From NCBI GenBank assembly GCA_009711805.1, contig VEMX01000012.1, positions 1 through 64,000 of the forward strand: a stretch of 64,000 nt of DNA. Reading direction: 5' to 3'. Numbering within the stretch: position 1 is the first letter of the stretch; every line of letters begins with the position of its first letter. Under the pieces are notes generated by a model that saw nothing but the letters and a program-made list of their open reading frames with translations, ran no database searches and was not told the DNA's origin. Shown piece after piece: positions 33,731-43,982 of the stretch. The translations under genes and the position numbers were made by a program. Source of the DNA: Balneolaceae bacterium (GTDB taxonomy: Bacteria; Bacteroidota; Rhodothermia; Balneolales; Balneolaceae).

Positions 33731-35101
33731 ATGAATGAATATCCTATGATGAACGCTAAACTGATCCAGAAATTTAATGTACCCGGTCCCAGGTACACCA
33801 GCTACCCTACGGTTCCATACTGGGACGAAAACGGAATCTCTGTTCAAGACTGGAAATCTACCCTCCTTCAGTCTTTTGAAGACAACCGGGGTGAGGGTAT
33901 CAGCATATATATACACCTTCCTTTTTGCGAAAGCCTGTGCACTTTTTGCGGCTGCCATAAAAGAATTACCAAACGGCACGAGGTGGAAGCTCCATACATC
34001 CAGACCCTGCTAAAAGAGTGGAAGCTTTACACAGACCTTCTCCCAGCTAAACCTAAAATCAGAGAAATACATCTTGGGGGAGGAACACCTACTTTTTTTG
34101 GAGCCGACAATTTAAAAAAGTTGATTAACGGTATTCTGGAACAGGCCGAACTGGCTGAACACGTAGAATTTAGTTTCGAGGGACATCCCAACAATACCAC
34201 AAGAGAGCATTTACAGGAGCTGTATGACCTGGGCTTCCGAAGAGTTTCTTTTGGAGTTCAGGATTATGATATGGGAGTACAAATTGCGATTAACAGGGTA
34301 CAACCGTTTGAACAGGTTCAAAAAGTTCACCAATGGGCTAAGGAAATAGGCTATATCTCTGTTAATCATGACCTGGTTTTTGGCCTCCCCCATCAAACCG
34401 AAGACAGTGTCAGGAAGACGATTGAAAAGACCAATGAACTAAAACCAGACCGCATTGCCTACTACAGCTATGCACATGTACCCTGGATTAAAGGTGTGGG
34501 ACAGCGTGGGTTTGATGAGAACGATCTCCCTAAAGATGAAGAGAAACGAGCGTTGTATGAGATCGGAAAATCTATGTTTTATGATAACGGCTATGTGGAA
34601 ATAGGTATGGACCATTTCGCCCTCCGCAGTGATTCTCTATACAAAGCCATGGAATCAAAAACATTGCACCGCAATTTTATGGGTTATACCACCAGCAACA
34701 CACGCATGTTAATCGGACTTGGGATGTCATCCATAAGTGACAGCTGGTACGGCTTTGCCCAGAATGAGAAAAAACTGGAAGATTACCAGGCTCAGATAGA
34801 TACTGGAGAACTTGCCATTTTCCGTGGACATAAACTCAACCAGGAAGATCTGCTTCTTCGCCGGCAAATCCTCAATGTGATGTGTCACTTCGAAACTACT
34901 TTTGATGGCAATGATGAGTTGTTTGAGGATATAAAAAATGATCTTTCAGAACTTGAGTCTTGTGGACTGGTTAACATCTCCGGGAATAGTATTACTGTTC
35001 CCCGGGAAGGGATTCCTTTCGTCCGCAATATTTGTATGGCCTTCGACCGCAGACTAAAACGCTCTAAACCAGATCGCCACCTCTTTTCCAAAACAGTATA
35101 A
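33731..35101 (+). CDS. hemN: oxygen-independent coproporphyrinogen III oxidase
   Basis: 456 residues. The radical SAM cluster motif is C66-x3-C70-x2-C73 in PFCESLCTFCGCHK, preceded by PRYTSYPTVPYW, which is diagnostic for true HemN rather than HemW. Further HemN positions: LGGGTPTFF, FEGHPNNTTREHL, RVSFGVQDYD and GMDHFALRSDSLYKA. It converts coproporphyrinogen III to protoporphyrinogen IX without oxygen. Start: ATG 33731; a second ATG at 33746-33748 gives MNAKLIQKFN and is nearly as good. No other haem genes are nearby. Confidence 0.95.
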   Translation: MNEYPMMNAKLIQKFNVPGPRYTSYPTVPYWDENGISVQDWKSTLLQSFEDNRGEGISIYIHLPFCESLCTFCGCHKRITKRHEVEAPYIQTLLKEWKLYTDLLPAKPKIREIHLGGGTPTFFGADNLKKLINGILEQAELAEHVEFSFEGHPNNTTREHLQELYDLGFRRVSFGVQDYDMGVQIAINRVQPFEQVQKVHQWAKEIGYISVNHDLVFGLPHQTEDSVRKTIEKTNELKPDRIAYYSYAHVPWIKGVGQRGFDENDLPKDEEKRALYEIGKSMFYDNGYVEIGMDHFALRSDSLYKAMESKTLHRNFMGYTTSNTRMLIGLGMSSISDSWYGFAQNEKKLEDYQAQIDTGELAIFRGHKLNQEDLLLRRQILNVMCHFETTFDGNDELFEDIKNDLSELESCGLVNISGNSITVPREGIPFVRNICMAFDRRLKRSKPDRHLFSKTV

Positions 35102-35312
35102 TACCATCTGGGCTTCAAATAACAGATAGTCCTATTCCACCAACATCAGTTTAAACAAAAGGGCTCAGAAGTTTCCTGCACTGGTTTTTTTGTTTTCCCC
35201 GCTTGTACGGTTAACAAGGATTCACCAGAACCTGCTAAAAAAATCATCCTCGCAAGCCCCATCAATTCTGCATTCTGATTCTTATATTCCCATTCATCAA
35301 CAAAACAAATCT

Positions 35313-36188
35313 ATGAGCTTGAGTAAAACTACCCTGGGACCTTTTGAATTATATACCATAGAAACCGGTGATATTAAATTGGACGGAGGAGCCATGTTTG
35401 GTGTGGTCCCAAAAACATTATGGTCGAGAGGAATCCCTGCCGATGAGAAAAACCGTATTCCTATGACAATGCGCTGTCTTCTTATTAAATCCAACAATAC
35501 CGGCAAAATATACCTTGTTGACAATGGAGCAGGAACTAAGTTCAACGAGAAGATGGAAAACATATATCAACTCGATTATTCGGATAAAAACATCCACAAA
35601 TCGCTTAAGACCCATGGTTTTTCAGAAGAAGATATCAGTGACATTATCTTTACCCATCTCCACTTCGACCACTGTGGAGGAACTACCTATTATGATGAGC
35701 AGGGGCATATTCAGTTCACCTTCCCCAACGCAACCTATCATGTAACCAAAACACACTGGAAAAGTGCAACAGATCCTAATGCACGGGAAAAAGCCAGCTT
35801 TATCAACGACAATATAGAGCCTCTCTCCGGCTCTGAGGTTCTTCATTTTGTGGATGGAGAACATGAATATGAACCAGGCCTCTCCACCATTCTGGCGAAC
35901 GGGCATACCATCGGTCAACAGCTTCCAAAAATAGAAGCTGATGGTAAAACACTCATTTTTGTAGCTGATTTACTCCCCACCCATGTTCATGTACCTCTCC
36001 CCTGGGTTATGGGGTATGATATGTATCCCGTGCAAACGCTGACCGAAAAAGATGCGTTTTTAAAGCAAGCAGCAGAGAAAGACTGGAAATTATATCTGGA
36101 ACATGACGTCAAACACGAAGTGATAACAATTACTTATGATGGCAGAAAGTTTAAAGTTAAAGACTTTCTGAAACTTTCTGATCTCTAA
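35313..36188 (+). CDS. MBL-fold metallo-hydrolase
   Basis: 291 residues from the ATG at 35313-35315 (MSLSKTTLGPFELYTIETGD). The open frame reaches back to 35190, but that extension is low-complexity and lacks family resemblance. Metal-binding motif: THLHFDHCGG (HxHxDH), with a later H in LANGHTIGQQ, an Asp in VADLLPTHVH and a final H in LEHDVKHEV. This resembles the lactonase/AttM-like or AidB-unrelated MBL hydrolases (COG0491) acting on small esters or lactones; substrate unknown. A single gene between hemN and the DUF4175 gene. Confidence 0.87.
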   Translation: MSLSKTTLGPFELYTIETGDIKLDGGAMFGVVPKTLWSRGIPADEKNRIPMTMRCLLIKSNNTGKIYLVDNGAGTKFNEKMENIYQLDYSDKNIHKSLKTHGFSEEDISDIIFTHLHFDHCGGTTYYDEQGHIQFTFPNATYHVTKTHWKSATDPNAREKASFINDNIEPLSGSEVLHFVDGEHEYEPGLSTILANGHTIGQQLPKIEADGKTLIFVADLLPTHVHVPLPWVMGYDMYPVQTLTEKDAFLKQAAEKDWKLYLEHDVKHEVITITYDGRKFKVKDFLKLSDL

Positions 36189-36251
36189 ACCTGCAATATT
36201 TACTATTAATTACGGTTTTTGATGTAGCAGTATCCTTTCTTAATATATCCT

Positions 36252-39200
36252 ATGGACAATCAAAGAGCAGAAATAACAGTCGCCCAGGTAACCGCCAAGC
36301 TTAAGCAGGCCTACAGGGATACGAACCAAAAGGAAAAGGGAGCCATCTTTTTCAGGGCTTTTTTAATTCTGTTGGCAGGATTTAGCGCCTTTGTAGTTGC
36401 CGAACAACTGCTATACTTCTCAGGCACCACAAAATCGGTTTCATTGTTTCTATTGGTAGCCATCGCTGCATACAAGCTGTGGCGTGGATATAGCTCAGTA
36501 CAAAAAATAAGCTTTGAAGATTATTACAGAGACTTCAGCCGAAAAAGTAAGCTAACCGAATTAAAAGACAGCCTGGACCTGGGAAAAGATACAATCGGAA
36601 ACCCTGCTTTGGTAAACGCAGCTATTCTGCAGAATATGACCCGTATTAAGCCCGGAAAGCTGGATCAGGCTCTCCAGTCTTACAGCAGGCAAACATCAGC
36701 CTATAGTCAGTTTCGAACCTTAGGTGCCCTCACCGGTATGTTCGTTATCGTTGCTTCCGTAACAGCTTTTAATTTTACCTCTGCGGCCTCCAGAACAATT
36801 ACATTCTGGGAAAGTTTTGAAAAACCAAACCCCTACCTGTTCACCATCTCACCGGGAGATATAACTGTAGAACAAGGCCAGCCCTTTAGTGTAAGCGTGC
36901 AGTTTAAAGGAGCCCAACAACCAGAAAAAGTGGTTTTACATGTAAAAACTACTGTTGAAGAAGAATATCGGTCACGCGTCATGGCTGGCGGCCAAAACAC
37001 CTATACCTCTATCCCCTTCGACCTCAACAACGACCTGCTGTACTATGTGCAAATGGATGAATACCGGAGTCCGGTATATGAAGCAAATGTACAGCTTCCT
37101 CCCCGATTTACTGAATTAAAAGCAGCGATCCAGCCTCCGGCCTATACCGGCCTTGACCGCACCCAACTCTCATATCCCTTTTCACAGATTCGCGCATACC
37201 AAGGCTCGCAAATTGAATTCAGCGGTATCATTAATAAGGAAGTCATCAAGCTATTTCTTCTATCCACGAGTGATACCCTCTCGCTGCAAACCGATTCAAC
37301 CTTTAGTTTCAGCCATCGGGTACCGATAGCCCATAACGATACCCTCACTTTTGTGATGGAAGATGGGGACGGTTTGACAAATAAAAACCCCTTCCAGGTA
37401 ATTATAACGCCCCGAACAGATGAATACCCTGTTGTTGAAGTAATTGAACCTGAGGCTTCCTTTGAAAAGGTAAACCCCAAACAGATAGAGCTTTTATACC
37501 GTGCTACAGATGATTTCGGCCTCACCAGGGCCCGGCTTAAATATGAATTAAGCAGGGCATATGTTGAGAATCCGCTTACAGGAACTCTCTCATTGGAAAA
37601 CCCTGAAAACGGGGTGTTACAACCGTTTAACTGGGATCTTGAAGAACTGCGGCTGAAACCTCAGGATGTACTCTCCTTTTGGGTAGAAGTAGCAGATAAT
37701 GATGGCTACAACGGCCGTAAAACCACTCGCTCGCAGGTACTTACCTTAAGTGTACCCTCCATGGTTGATTACTTTGAAAGCCTGGATGAAAAAGAAGAAA
37801 ATGTAGATACCGAACTGGATGATATCTCCGAATCTTTCAAACAGATGCAGGACAGCTACAAGCAGTTTAAAGAAAAGATGAAAGAGCAGCCTGAACAAGC
37901 CGGCTATGAGCAGAAGAAAGAGCTTGAGCAAACAAAAAAATTACAAGAAGACGTCCAGAAGAAAGTTGATGATCTAAATAAACAGTTCGAAGAGATCAAG
38001 AAAGAACTCAGCGAAAACAGTATGCTTTCGGAAGAAACACAGAGAGCATATGAAGAACTGCAAAAACTCATGGAAGAGGTGGACGACCCGGAGTTTTTAA
38101 AGCTGATGGAAGAAATGAGGAAAAAACTGGTAGAGCTATCTCCTGAACAGCTTCGGAATATGATGGAGCAAACTGAGTTTAAAGAAGAAGAGTACCGCCA
38201 GCGCTTAGAGCGGACTATTGAACTCTTTAAACAACTCAAGCTTAGTTCTGATCTGGATAAAATCACCCAGTCTTTTAAAGACCTGGCTCGAAAAGAAGGG
38301 GAAATGGAACAAAATAAACCGCCAAAGAAAGAACAAGATCAACAGCGGGAAAAAACGATAGAAGACACTAAAAAAATCCAGGAACAGATTGAGGAACTAT
38401 CTGAAAATACAACCAGCGGAAACCGTAAGGATGTTGAAGAATACCAGAAAAACACAAAGCGGGAAATAGAAAAGTTGCTGGAAAAACTAAAAAAGCAGCT
38501 GGAAGACATTCAGAAAAAAAACAACGAACAAAACGGACAGCAAAACCAAAACAGTAATACTAATTTCCAGCAACAATATCAGCAACTGGCTCAAAAAACC
38601 GAAGAGCTCAAAAACGCCCTATCCAGTAAACAAATGCAGATCAATATATCCGGCTTGCAGTATGCACTGTACTCCTTATTGAATTTATCTGTCGAACAGG
38701 AAGATCTGGTAACACTGGCTTCTGCTACTGAAAACCGAAGTCAGGCGTATGTAGGATATGCAAGGGATCAAAAAAATATTGAATCAATATTCAGCAGCAT
38801 TTCGGATTCTCTCTTCCAGCTTTCATCTCAAATTCCACAATTCTCCAATCAAATTAACACCAAAAAGCTGGAAGTTGAAAAACGATTAAGCCGCTCTCTT
38901 AAACAAATGGCCGAGCGTGATCAAAGTCAGTCTTCGGTGGCTTCGCGGCAGGCGATGGGGGGCATCAATGAAATCGCCTTTATGGTAGCCAATTTACTTG
39001 AGCAGCTTCAAAACTCTAATAGCGGAAGTGGAAGTGGCCAGGGAATGTCGATGCAGCAGATGATGGAGCAGATGCAAAAATCCGGGAAGAACCAGCAGCA
39101 GCTAAATCAGCAGATGCAGGATTTGATCAATGATATTCAGGGCGAACGCCTCACCAAAGATCAGATGGAGCGATTAAACCAGCTTGCTAAACAACAAAAC

Positions 39201-39611
39201 CAAATTCGTAAACAGCTCGAAGAGCTCCAGCGAAGCGGCGCCCTTAAAGGTGGAGACAAACTTGGAAGCGAGCTTCAGCGTGCTATAGAAGAAATGGAAA
39301 ACACCATTAATGATCTTAGGGGAGGCGTCACTGATCCTACTCTCATCAACAGACAGCAGAATATACTTTCACGCATGCTTGAAGCTGAAAAAGCCATGCA
39401 GGAACGGGATCAACAAGAAAAAAGAGAAGGCAGTACAGCTGACCAGATTCTACGACAAACATCCCCAGAACTAACCCTGGAAGAACTTGAAAAGCAGATC
39501 CGAAACCGCCTGAATGACCCGAACTTCACCAAATACTCGGCTGATTACCAGCGGCTTATTGAAAAATATTTTGAGTTGCTTAAAAAGCTCCAGGAGCGGG
39601 AACTACAGTAA
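36252..39611 (+). CDS. DUF4175 family large coiled-coil membrane protein
   Basis: 1119 residues. Two hydrophobic helices near 35-75 and one near 155-175 anchor the protein. An Ig-like/beta-rich part follows (about 190-500; DITVEQGQPFSVSVQFKG, PPAYTGLD). From about 515 the protein is a long coiled coil rich in Glu, Lys and Gln (EEIKKELSEN, LEELQRSGALKGG) with glutamine-rich linkers around 765-790 and 930-970. DUF4175 proteins are common in Bacteroidota and have no established function; a role in envelope architecture fits the layout. It is convergent with the HAD phosphatase 14 bp away. Confidence 0.88.
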   Translation: MDNQRAEITVAQVTAKLKQAYRDTNQKEKGAIFFRAFLILLAGFSAFVVAEQLLYFSGTTKSVSLFLLVAIAAYKLWRGYSSVQKISFEDYYRDFSRKSKLTELKDSLDLGKDTIGNPALVNAAILQNMTRIKPGKLDQALQSYSRQTSAYSQFRTLGALTGMFVIVASVTAFNFTSAASRTITFWESFEKPNPYLFTISPGDITVEQGQPFSVSVQFKGAQQPEKVVLHVKTTVEEEYRSRVMAGGQNTYTSIPFDLNNDLLYYVQMDEYRSPVYEANVQLPPRFTELKAAIQPPAYTGLDRTQLSYPFSQIRAYQGSQIEFSGIINKEVIKLFLLSTSDTLSLQTDSTFSFSHRVPIAHNDTLTFVMEDGDGLTNKNPFQVIITPRTDEYPVVEVIEPEASFEKVNPKQIELLYRATDDFGLTRARLKYELSRAYVENPLTGTLSLENPENGVLQPFNWDLEELRLKPQDVLSFWVEVADNDGYNGRKTTRSQVLTLSVPSMVDYFESLDEKEENVDTELDDISESFKQMQDSYKQFKEKMKEQPEQAGYEQKKELEQTKKLQEDVQKKVDDLNKQFEEIKKELSENSMLSEETQRAYEELQKLMEEVDDPEFLKLMEEMRKKLVELSPEQLRNMMEQTEFKEEEYRQRLERTIELFKQLKLSSDLDKITQSFKDLARKEGEMEQNKPPKKEQDQQREKTIEDTKKIQEQIEELSENTTSGNRKDVEEYQKNTKREIEKLLEKLKKQLEDIQKKNNEQNGQQNQNSNTNFQQQYQQLAQKTEELKNALSSKQMQINISGLQYALYSLLNLSVEQEDLVTLASATENRSQAYVGYARDQKNIESIFSSISDSLFQLSSQIPQFSNQINTKKLEVEKRLSRSLKQMAERDQSQSSVASRQAMGGINEIAFMVANLLEQLQNSNSGSGSGQGMSMQQMMEQMQKSGKNQQQLNQQMQDLINDIQGERLTKDQMERLNQLAKQQNQIRKQLEELQRSGALKGGDKLGSELQRAIEEMENTINDLRGGVTDPTLINRQQNILSRMLEAEKAMQERDQQEKREGSTADQILRQTSPELTLEELEKQIRNRLNDPNFTKYSADYQRLIEKYFELLKKLQERELQ

Positions 39612-39625
39612 CAGTGAAGGGGCCG

Positions 39626-40378
39626 CTATGCTCTTCTGTTATGTTCTACAATATCTTCGTATGCCTGCAACACTCCTTTAGTGGCCTCAGCGGTTATCAT
39701 CTGAACCTCATCTTTGGTATATGATTTAGCGTTTACGGGAGCATACGACTTACCAACAATCCTGAGAGCCGGTATATCTCCACTCGAGTCTCCAATATAA
39801 GCTACCTCACTGAGCTCAAAACCCAACACCTCACACAGAAACTTTACCCCCTCTCCTTTATTTGCCCTTTTGAGAATAATATTCACCGAAACATCGGTTT
39901 GATGCACCTCAAACATATTATAGTGTTGATCAATGTAATTGTTAATTTCCTTATGCATCAGGGCAATTTTGGTAGGGTCAGGGTTTACAAGGCCGGCATC
40001 CGTGTGTTTTGTAAACTCGGGGATTGTTCCTTTATAGTTTTTGATGATGGTATCATTCAGCCAGTGTTTAATTTCTGTTATAGCCATTTTTGCTTCTTCA
40101 CTAAACTGGGGATTCCAGCTAATGACATTTGTTTTGGAATCATACATCCCACCCCCGCTTTCAAATAATACCGGCAGGTCTACATCCAGCCATTGAGCAA
40201 GAGCCTCTACATAAGGGAACGGCCGTCCTGAGCAGATGGTAAGCGGAGGAATCAGCTTATTTTCATTCTCTTTACTCAGCTGATTCAACTCCCTGATCCG
40301 GGTAATTGCCTGCCAGTCAGGCGTTTTAAAAGGGTGAGCCAAACAACCGTCAAGATCCGATATAAATAACTTAATCAT
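39626..40378 (-). CDS. HAD superfamily hydrolase (Cof/mannosyl-phosphatase-like)
   Basis: 250 residues. HAD motif I is FISDLDGCL (nucleophile Asp8 and acid/base Asp10), motif II LTICSGRP, motif III Lys in ANKGEGVKFL and motif IV GDSSGDIPAL. The cap layout suggests the HAD-IIB type that dephosphorylates sugar or phosphoglycolate-like phosphates. Its start codon overlaps the last codons of the upstream VWA gene by 8 bp, so the two are translationally coupled. The substrate is unknown. Confidence 0.88.
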   Translation of the reverse strand: MIKLFISDLDGCLAHPFKTPDWQAITRIRELNQLSKENENKLIPPLTICSGRPFPYVEALAQWLDVDLPVLFESGGGMYDSKTNVISWNPQFSEEAKMAITEIKHWLNDTIIKNYKGTIPEFTKHTDAGLVNPDPTKIALMHKEINNYIDQHYNMFEVHQTDVSVNIILKRANKGEGVKFLCEVLGFELSEVAYIGDSSGDIPALRIVGKSYAPVNAKSYTKDEVQMITAEATKGVLQAYEDIVEHNRRA

Positions 40379-41393
40379 TCCCTTTTTTTCTGTAATTGGG
40401 GATTAGGGTTGAACATACCAGACAAACTAATCCAAGAGCGGCCATCCACTGGTATTGGTTTTTAAAGTCGGCATATTCCTGGCTCGAAAACTCTCCTTTT
40501 TCCAATTCATCTACCCGGGCCAAAAAGGAATCGATGCCATCGTTGCCTCGTTCAATAGAATAATAAGCACCATTTCCCCGCTGGGCAATAGACCGAAGTT
40601 CTTCGCTTTGCAAACGGCTTGTTACTACGTTACCGCCGGAATCTCTTTTGTAACCAATTAATTTCCCCCTGTTGTCATATAGCGGGATGGTTGTGCCCTC
40701 CTCAGTTCCAATACCCAGCGTATACACCGAGATGTTATTATCGATAAGCTGATTTAGTGCCTCATCGTATGGCTGTCCGTGCCCTTCCCCGTCCGATATG
40801 ATTAGGAGTACTTTTGCGGCCTCACTGTTGTTATCTTCCAGTGATGAGAAAGCTGCATTAGCGGTTTCTAAAGCCGATTTAAAATCGGTAGCTGAACTGG
40901 GCATCTGATCAGTATCCACAATATCGAGGAATAGTTTAAGGGCAGAATAATCCAGCGTCATAGGGCTTTGGAGGTAGGCTTCTCCGGTAAAAACAACTAA
41001 GCCTACCCGATCTCCCTTTAATCGCTCTATGAGCCTGTTAATTTCAAATTTGGCCTTTTCAAGCCGGCTGGGGCGCACGTCTTCGGCATTCATGCTTGCA
41101 GAAAGGTCAAGGGCAATCAGCATATCCACCCCCCTTCGCTTCACTTCGCGCACTTCGGTACCCACCTTGGGCCCTGCCAATCCAATAATCACAAATAATA
41201 TTCCTGCTACCATAAAGGAGGTCTTCAGTGTTCCTCCCAAATTCCAATATCCCTTTCGGAGCGAAGTAAACAGTTCTTCGCTAAAATAAGTCTTCTTTCT
41301 TGCGTTCAGTTGTCTGCTGTTCCACCATATCAAACTAATGGTTACAGGAACCAAAAGTAACAGCCAAAGAAATAACGGGTTTTCCCAGATCAT
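40371..41393 (-). CDS. VWA domain-containing membrane protein (BatA/BatB type)
   Basis: 340 residues. Two N-terminal helices (PLFLWLLLLVPVTISLIWW; FMVAGILFVIIGLAG) precede a von Willebrand A domain whose MIDAS motif is DLSASM, with Thr and Asp positions in VVFTGEAYLQSP and IISDGEGHGQ. A C-terminal helix ends the protein (WMAALGLVCLVCSTLIP). BatA/BatB proteins of Bacteroidota operons are usually encoded with a MoxR ATPase and TPR proteins; here only this gene and a HAD phosphatase are seen, so it is either an orphan or the remainder of such a set. Confidence 0.9.
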   Translation of the reverse strand: MIWENPLFLWLLLLVPVTISLIWWNSRQLNARKKTYFSEELFTSLRKGYWNLGGTLKTSFMVAGILFVIIGLAGPKVGTEVREVKRRGVDMLIALDLSASMNAEDVRPSRLEKAKFEINRLIERLKGDRVGLVVFTGEAYLQSPMTLDYSALKLFLDIVDTDQMPSSATDFKSALETANAAFSSLEDNNSEAAKVLLIISDGEGHGQPYDEALNQLIDNNISVYTLGIGTEEGTTIPLYDNRGKLIGYKRDSGGNVVTSRLQSEELRSIAQRGNGAYYSIERGNDGIDSFLARVDELEKGEFSSQEYADFKNQYQWMAALGLVCLVCSTLIPNYRKKGND

Positions 41394-41477
41394 AGATGAT
41401 TTTGTTAATTCAGCCTAAAATAGAAAATTCAACACCTTTGTTGCAGTAATAAATTATAAATGTACTGCCTTATCATA

Positions 41478-41509
41478 TTGTTATCTATTTTATGCTTTTA
41501 TTAGGTTTG
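41478..41509 (+). promoter_or_regulatory. predicted promoter of the pgpH operon
   Basis: TAGGTTTG (41502-41509) fits TAnnTTTG, with TTG at 41478-41480 and a 21-bp spacer. It lies about 50 bp upstream of the pgpH start in a divergent intergenic region. Confidence 0.5.
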
Positions 41510-41559
41510 TAAATTAGCAAACGCTTGCTATACTTTGAAGTGAATAGAAAACAGTGCTA

Positions 41560-43980
41560 ATGAATTTTCTGGAAAAAATTGGGCTAGGACAAAAGAAAAA
41601 AGAGCTGACGCCCCTAATTGGTGAGAAGAAGAAAAAAGAACAGGAAGCTTATTCTCTGAAACGAAATCCGTATATCCGTTTCCTTATTTTCTTGTTCTTT
41701 ATTCTGATATGTGTGTTTTCGCTACCCAAAAACACCATAAATACCGGTTTCAATTATGTGGTAAACCAACCGTGGCGTGCCCCCAACCTGACAGCTCCTT
41801 TTAACTTTGCCATTAACAAAACCGGAAGTGAAATAGAGCAAGAACGGGAACAAATTCGTGCACAAACTCCTCCTATATACCGGGCAGATCCCACCGTTGC
41901 AATCAACATTCAATCCAGGATGGATTCGCTCTACCGTCAGATACAGCCAGTACTGCAAACCTACCATGAGTGGCAAACAGCAAAAGAAGATCCCAATACT
42001 TCTGATATGAACGACAGCCTGCGTTTTGCACAGGCTTTTAATACGAACAACCCGGGCCTTACCGAAAATTCCTGGAACCTGTTGCTTAGTGATTACCATG
42101 AAATGCAGCGTTCTAACCAATCTCCCACCGATTTTATCGGGGTTAACGTAAAACAACGCCTTGAGACCATTATTGAACAAATGCTTAATCGGGGGATTAT
42201 TAACCGAAATAAAGCAAACCTCAATACCGATGAAGTTATCGTTAGAAATCCCAAAGAAAGTACAGAGCAGTCGGTAAACCTGGCACGGCTCAGAGATCTC
42301 CGGGAAGCCAACCAATTTGCTCAGTTTAGACTCAACACTTTTTTTGAAGAACAATCCGTACGGCTTGCTATGGAGATTTACAATAAGGTAATAGAACCCA
42401 ATTACCGCTACAGTGAAATTGACACCCGGAATAACATTGAAGAGGCCCTGTCTACTATTTCAGATAAAAAAGGGGCCATAGCCCAGGGACAGGTTATCAT
42501 ACGCCGTGGTGATATTGTTACCGCTGAAAAGGCCAATATTATTGAGAGTTTGGCAGAAGCACGCGCTCAAAACGCTTCTGACACAGAACGGTGGATCCGT
42601 TATGCGGGACAAGTTGTGATCATTGTCATCATATCTTTTGTCTTTTTCATGTACATCTATTTATACCGGCGGAGCATTACCTCCGACAACAGTATGTTTT
42701 TATTGGTATTCCTGACAATGGGCCTTATCTGTATGTCAACCGGTATTATCAATCATTTGGATATTGCCGATCCCTATGTGATCCCCATTGCGATTGCTCC
42801 AATTATCCTCACCATTATTTTTGATTCCCGGGTAGGTTTAATTGCCACTGTAACTCTGGCATCTATTCTGGGCTTGGTTAACAACACAAATTTCGAATTC
42901 GTTATCGCCACCTTTGCGGCTTGCAGCCTGGGGGTATTTTCGGTACGGGATATCAGAGATCGTGCGCAGTTCTTTTTTACAACACCGGGAGTTGTTTTTA
43001 TCACCTACATTCTTATTATTGGCTCTTTTAACCTGGCTTCACTGAGTGGATGGGATATGTTTCTCTCCGACTTGATGTACATTGCTATCAGTTCCGTTTT
43101 CATTCTTTTCACCTACCCTCTTATTCTCCTTTTTGAAAAAATATTTGGGGTAACCACCGATTTTACCTTATTGGAGCTGGGTGATACCAACCAGCCGCTG
43201 CTTAAAGAACTCATGAATAAAGCACCCGGCACTTTTCATCACAGCTTACAGGTAGCCAATCTTTCGGAAGCAGCTGCTTCAGCCATTGGTGCCAACTCCC
43301 TTCTGTGCCGGGTTGGAGCTCTCTACCACGATATTGGGAAAATGGTGAAACCCGAATACTATGTAGAAAACCAGAGTAAAGGATCTAATGAGCACGATAA
43401 GCTGAAACCCCAGATGAGTGCCATGGTCATTAAAGCTCACGTCACGGAAGGGGCAAAAATGGCCCGGAAAGAAGATTTACCCCAGGTAATTATAGATTTT
43501 ATTAAAACACATCATGGTACTTCGTTTATCCGCTACTTTTATGAAAAAGCAAAAGAGGATGAAAAGCTCAAGAACATGCTGAATGAAGAACAATTCCGCT
43601 ATGACGGCCCCCTGCCCTTTTCAAAGGAAACAGGTATTCTCTCGCTGGCTGATGGAATTGAAGCAGCTTCACGAGCCATGAAAAATCCTACCTATAGCAA
43701 GCTCGAAAACCTGGTCAACCGAATGGTGGATGAACGGGTAAATGAAGGACAGCTCAGTCATTGCCCACTTACATTCAGGCACCTGCAAATTATAAAAGAA
43801 ACGTTTTTAAATATTCTTGTTGGTGTTTATCACAGCCGGGTAGAATATCCCGACGACAAAGAAGGTGAAGAAATCAATAAGGAAAAGCTTAAAGAAGCGC
43901 CCGGTGCAACCACAGACCGGCCCAATGCTCCCGAACCTTCATTGGAAAGCCCTGAAGAAAAGCAATCTCCAAATACCTAA
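41560..43980 (+). CDS. PgpH-type c-di-AMP phosphodiesterase (7TMR-HDED/7TM/HD)
   Basis: 806 residues from ATG 41560; a GTG two codons upstream (41554) is an alternative. An N-terminal helix (about 30-50) is followed by a large extracytoplasmic 7TMR-HDED domain (about 80-330), about seven helices (345-535) and a cytoplasmic HD domain (about 560-760) with HHSLQVANLSE, GALYHDIGKM, and KTHHGTSFIRYFYEKA. In Listeria, PgpH hydrolyses c-di-AMP; c-di-AMP control of potassium and osmolarity is the inferred role. The C-terminal 40 residues are charged and proline-rich. xerD-like starts 2 bp later. Confidence 0.93.
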   Translation: MNFLEKIGLGQKKKELTPLIGEKKKKEQEAYSLKRNPYIRFLIFLFFILICVFSLPKNTINTGFNYVVNQPWRAPNLTAPFNFAINKTGSEIEQEREQIRAQTPPIYRADPTVAINIQSRMDSLYRQIQPVLQTYHEWQTAKEDPNTSDMNDSLRFAQAFNTNNPGLTENSWNLLLSDYHEMQRSNQSPTDFIGVNVKQRLETIIEQMLNRGIINRNKANLNTDEVIVRNPKESTEQSVNLARLRDLREANQFAQFRLNTFFEEQSVRLAMEIYNKVIEPNYRYSEIDTRNNIEEALSTISDKKGAIAQGQVIIRRGDIVTAEKANIIESLAEARAQNASDTERWIRYAGQVVIIVIISFVFFMYIYLYRRSITSDNSMFLLVFLTMGLICMSTGIINHLDIADPYVIPIAIAPIILTIIFDSRVGLIATVTLASILGLVNNTNFEFVIATFAACSLGVFSVRDIRDRAQFFFTTPGVVFITYILIIGSFNLASLSGWDMFLSDLMYIAISSVFILFTYPLILLFEKIFGVTTDFTLLELGDTNQPLLKELMNKAPGTFHHSLQVANLSEAAASAIGANSLLCRVGALYHDIGKMVKPEYYVENQSKGSNEHDKLKPQMSAMVIKAHVTEGAKMARKEDLPQVIIDFIKTHHGTSFIRYFYEKAKEDEKLKNMLNEEQFRYDGPLPFSKETGILSLADGIEAASRAMKNPTYSKLENLVNRMVDERVNEGQLSHCPLTFRHLQIIKETFLNILVGVYHSRVEYPDDKEGEEINKEKLKEAPGATTDRPNAPEPSLESPEEKQSPNT

Positions 43981-43982
43981 TT

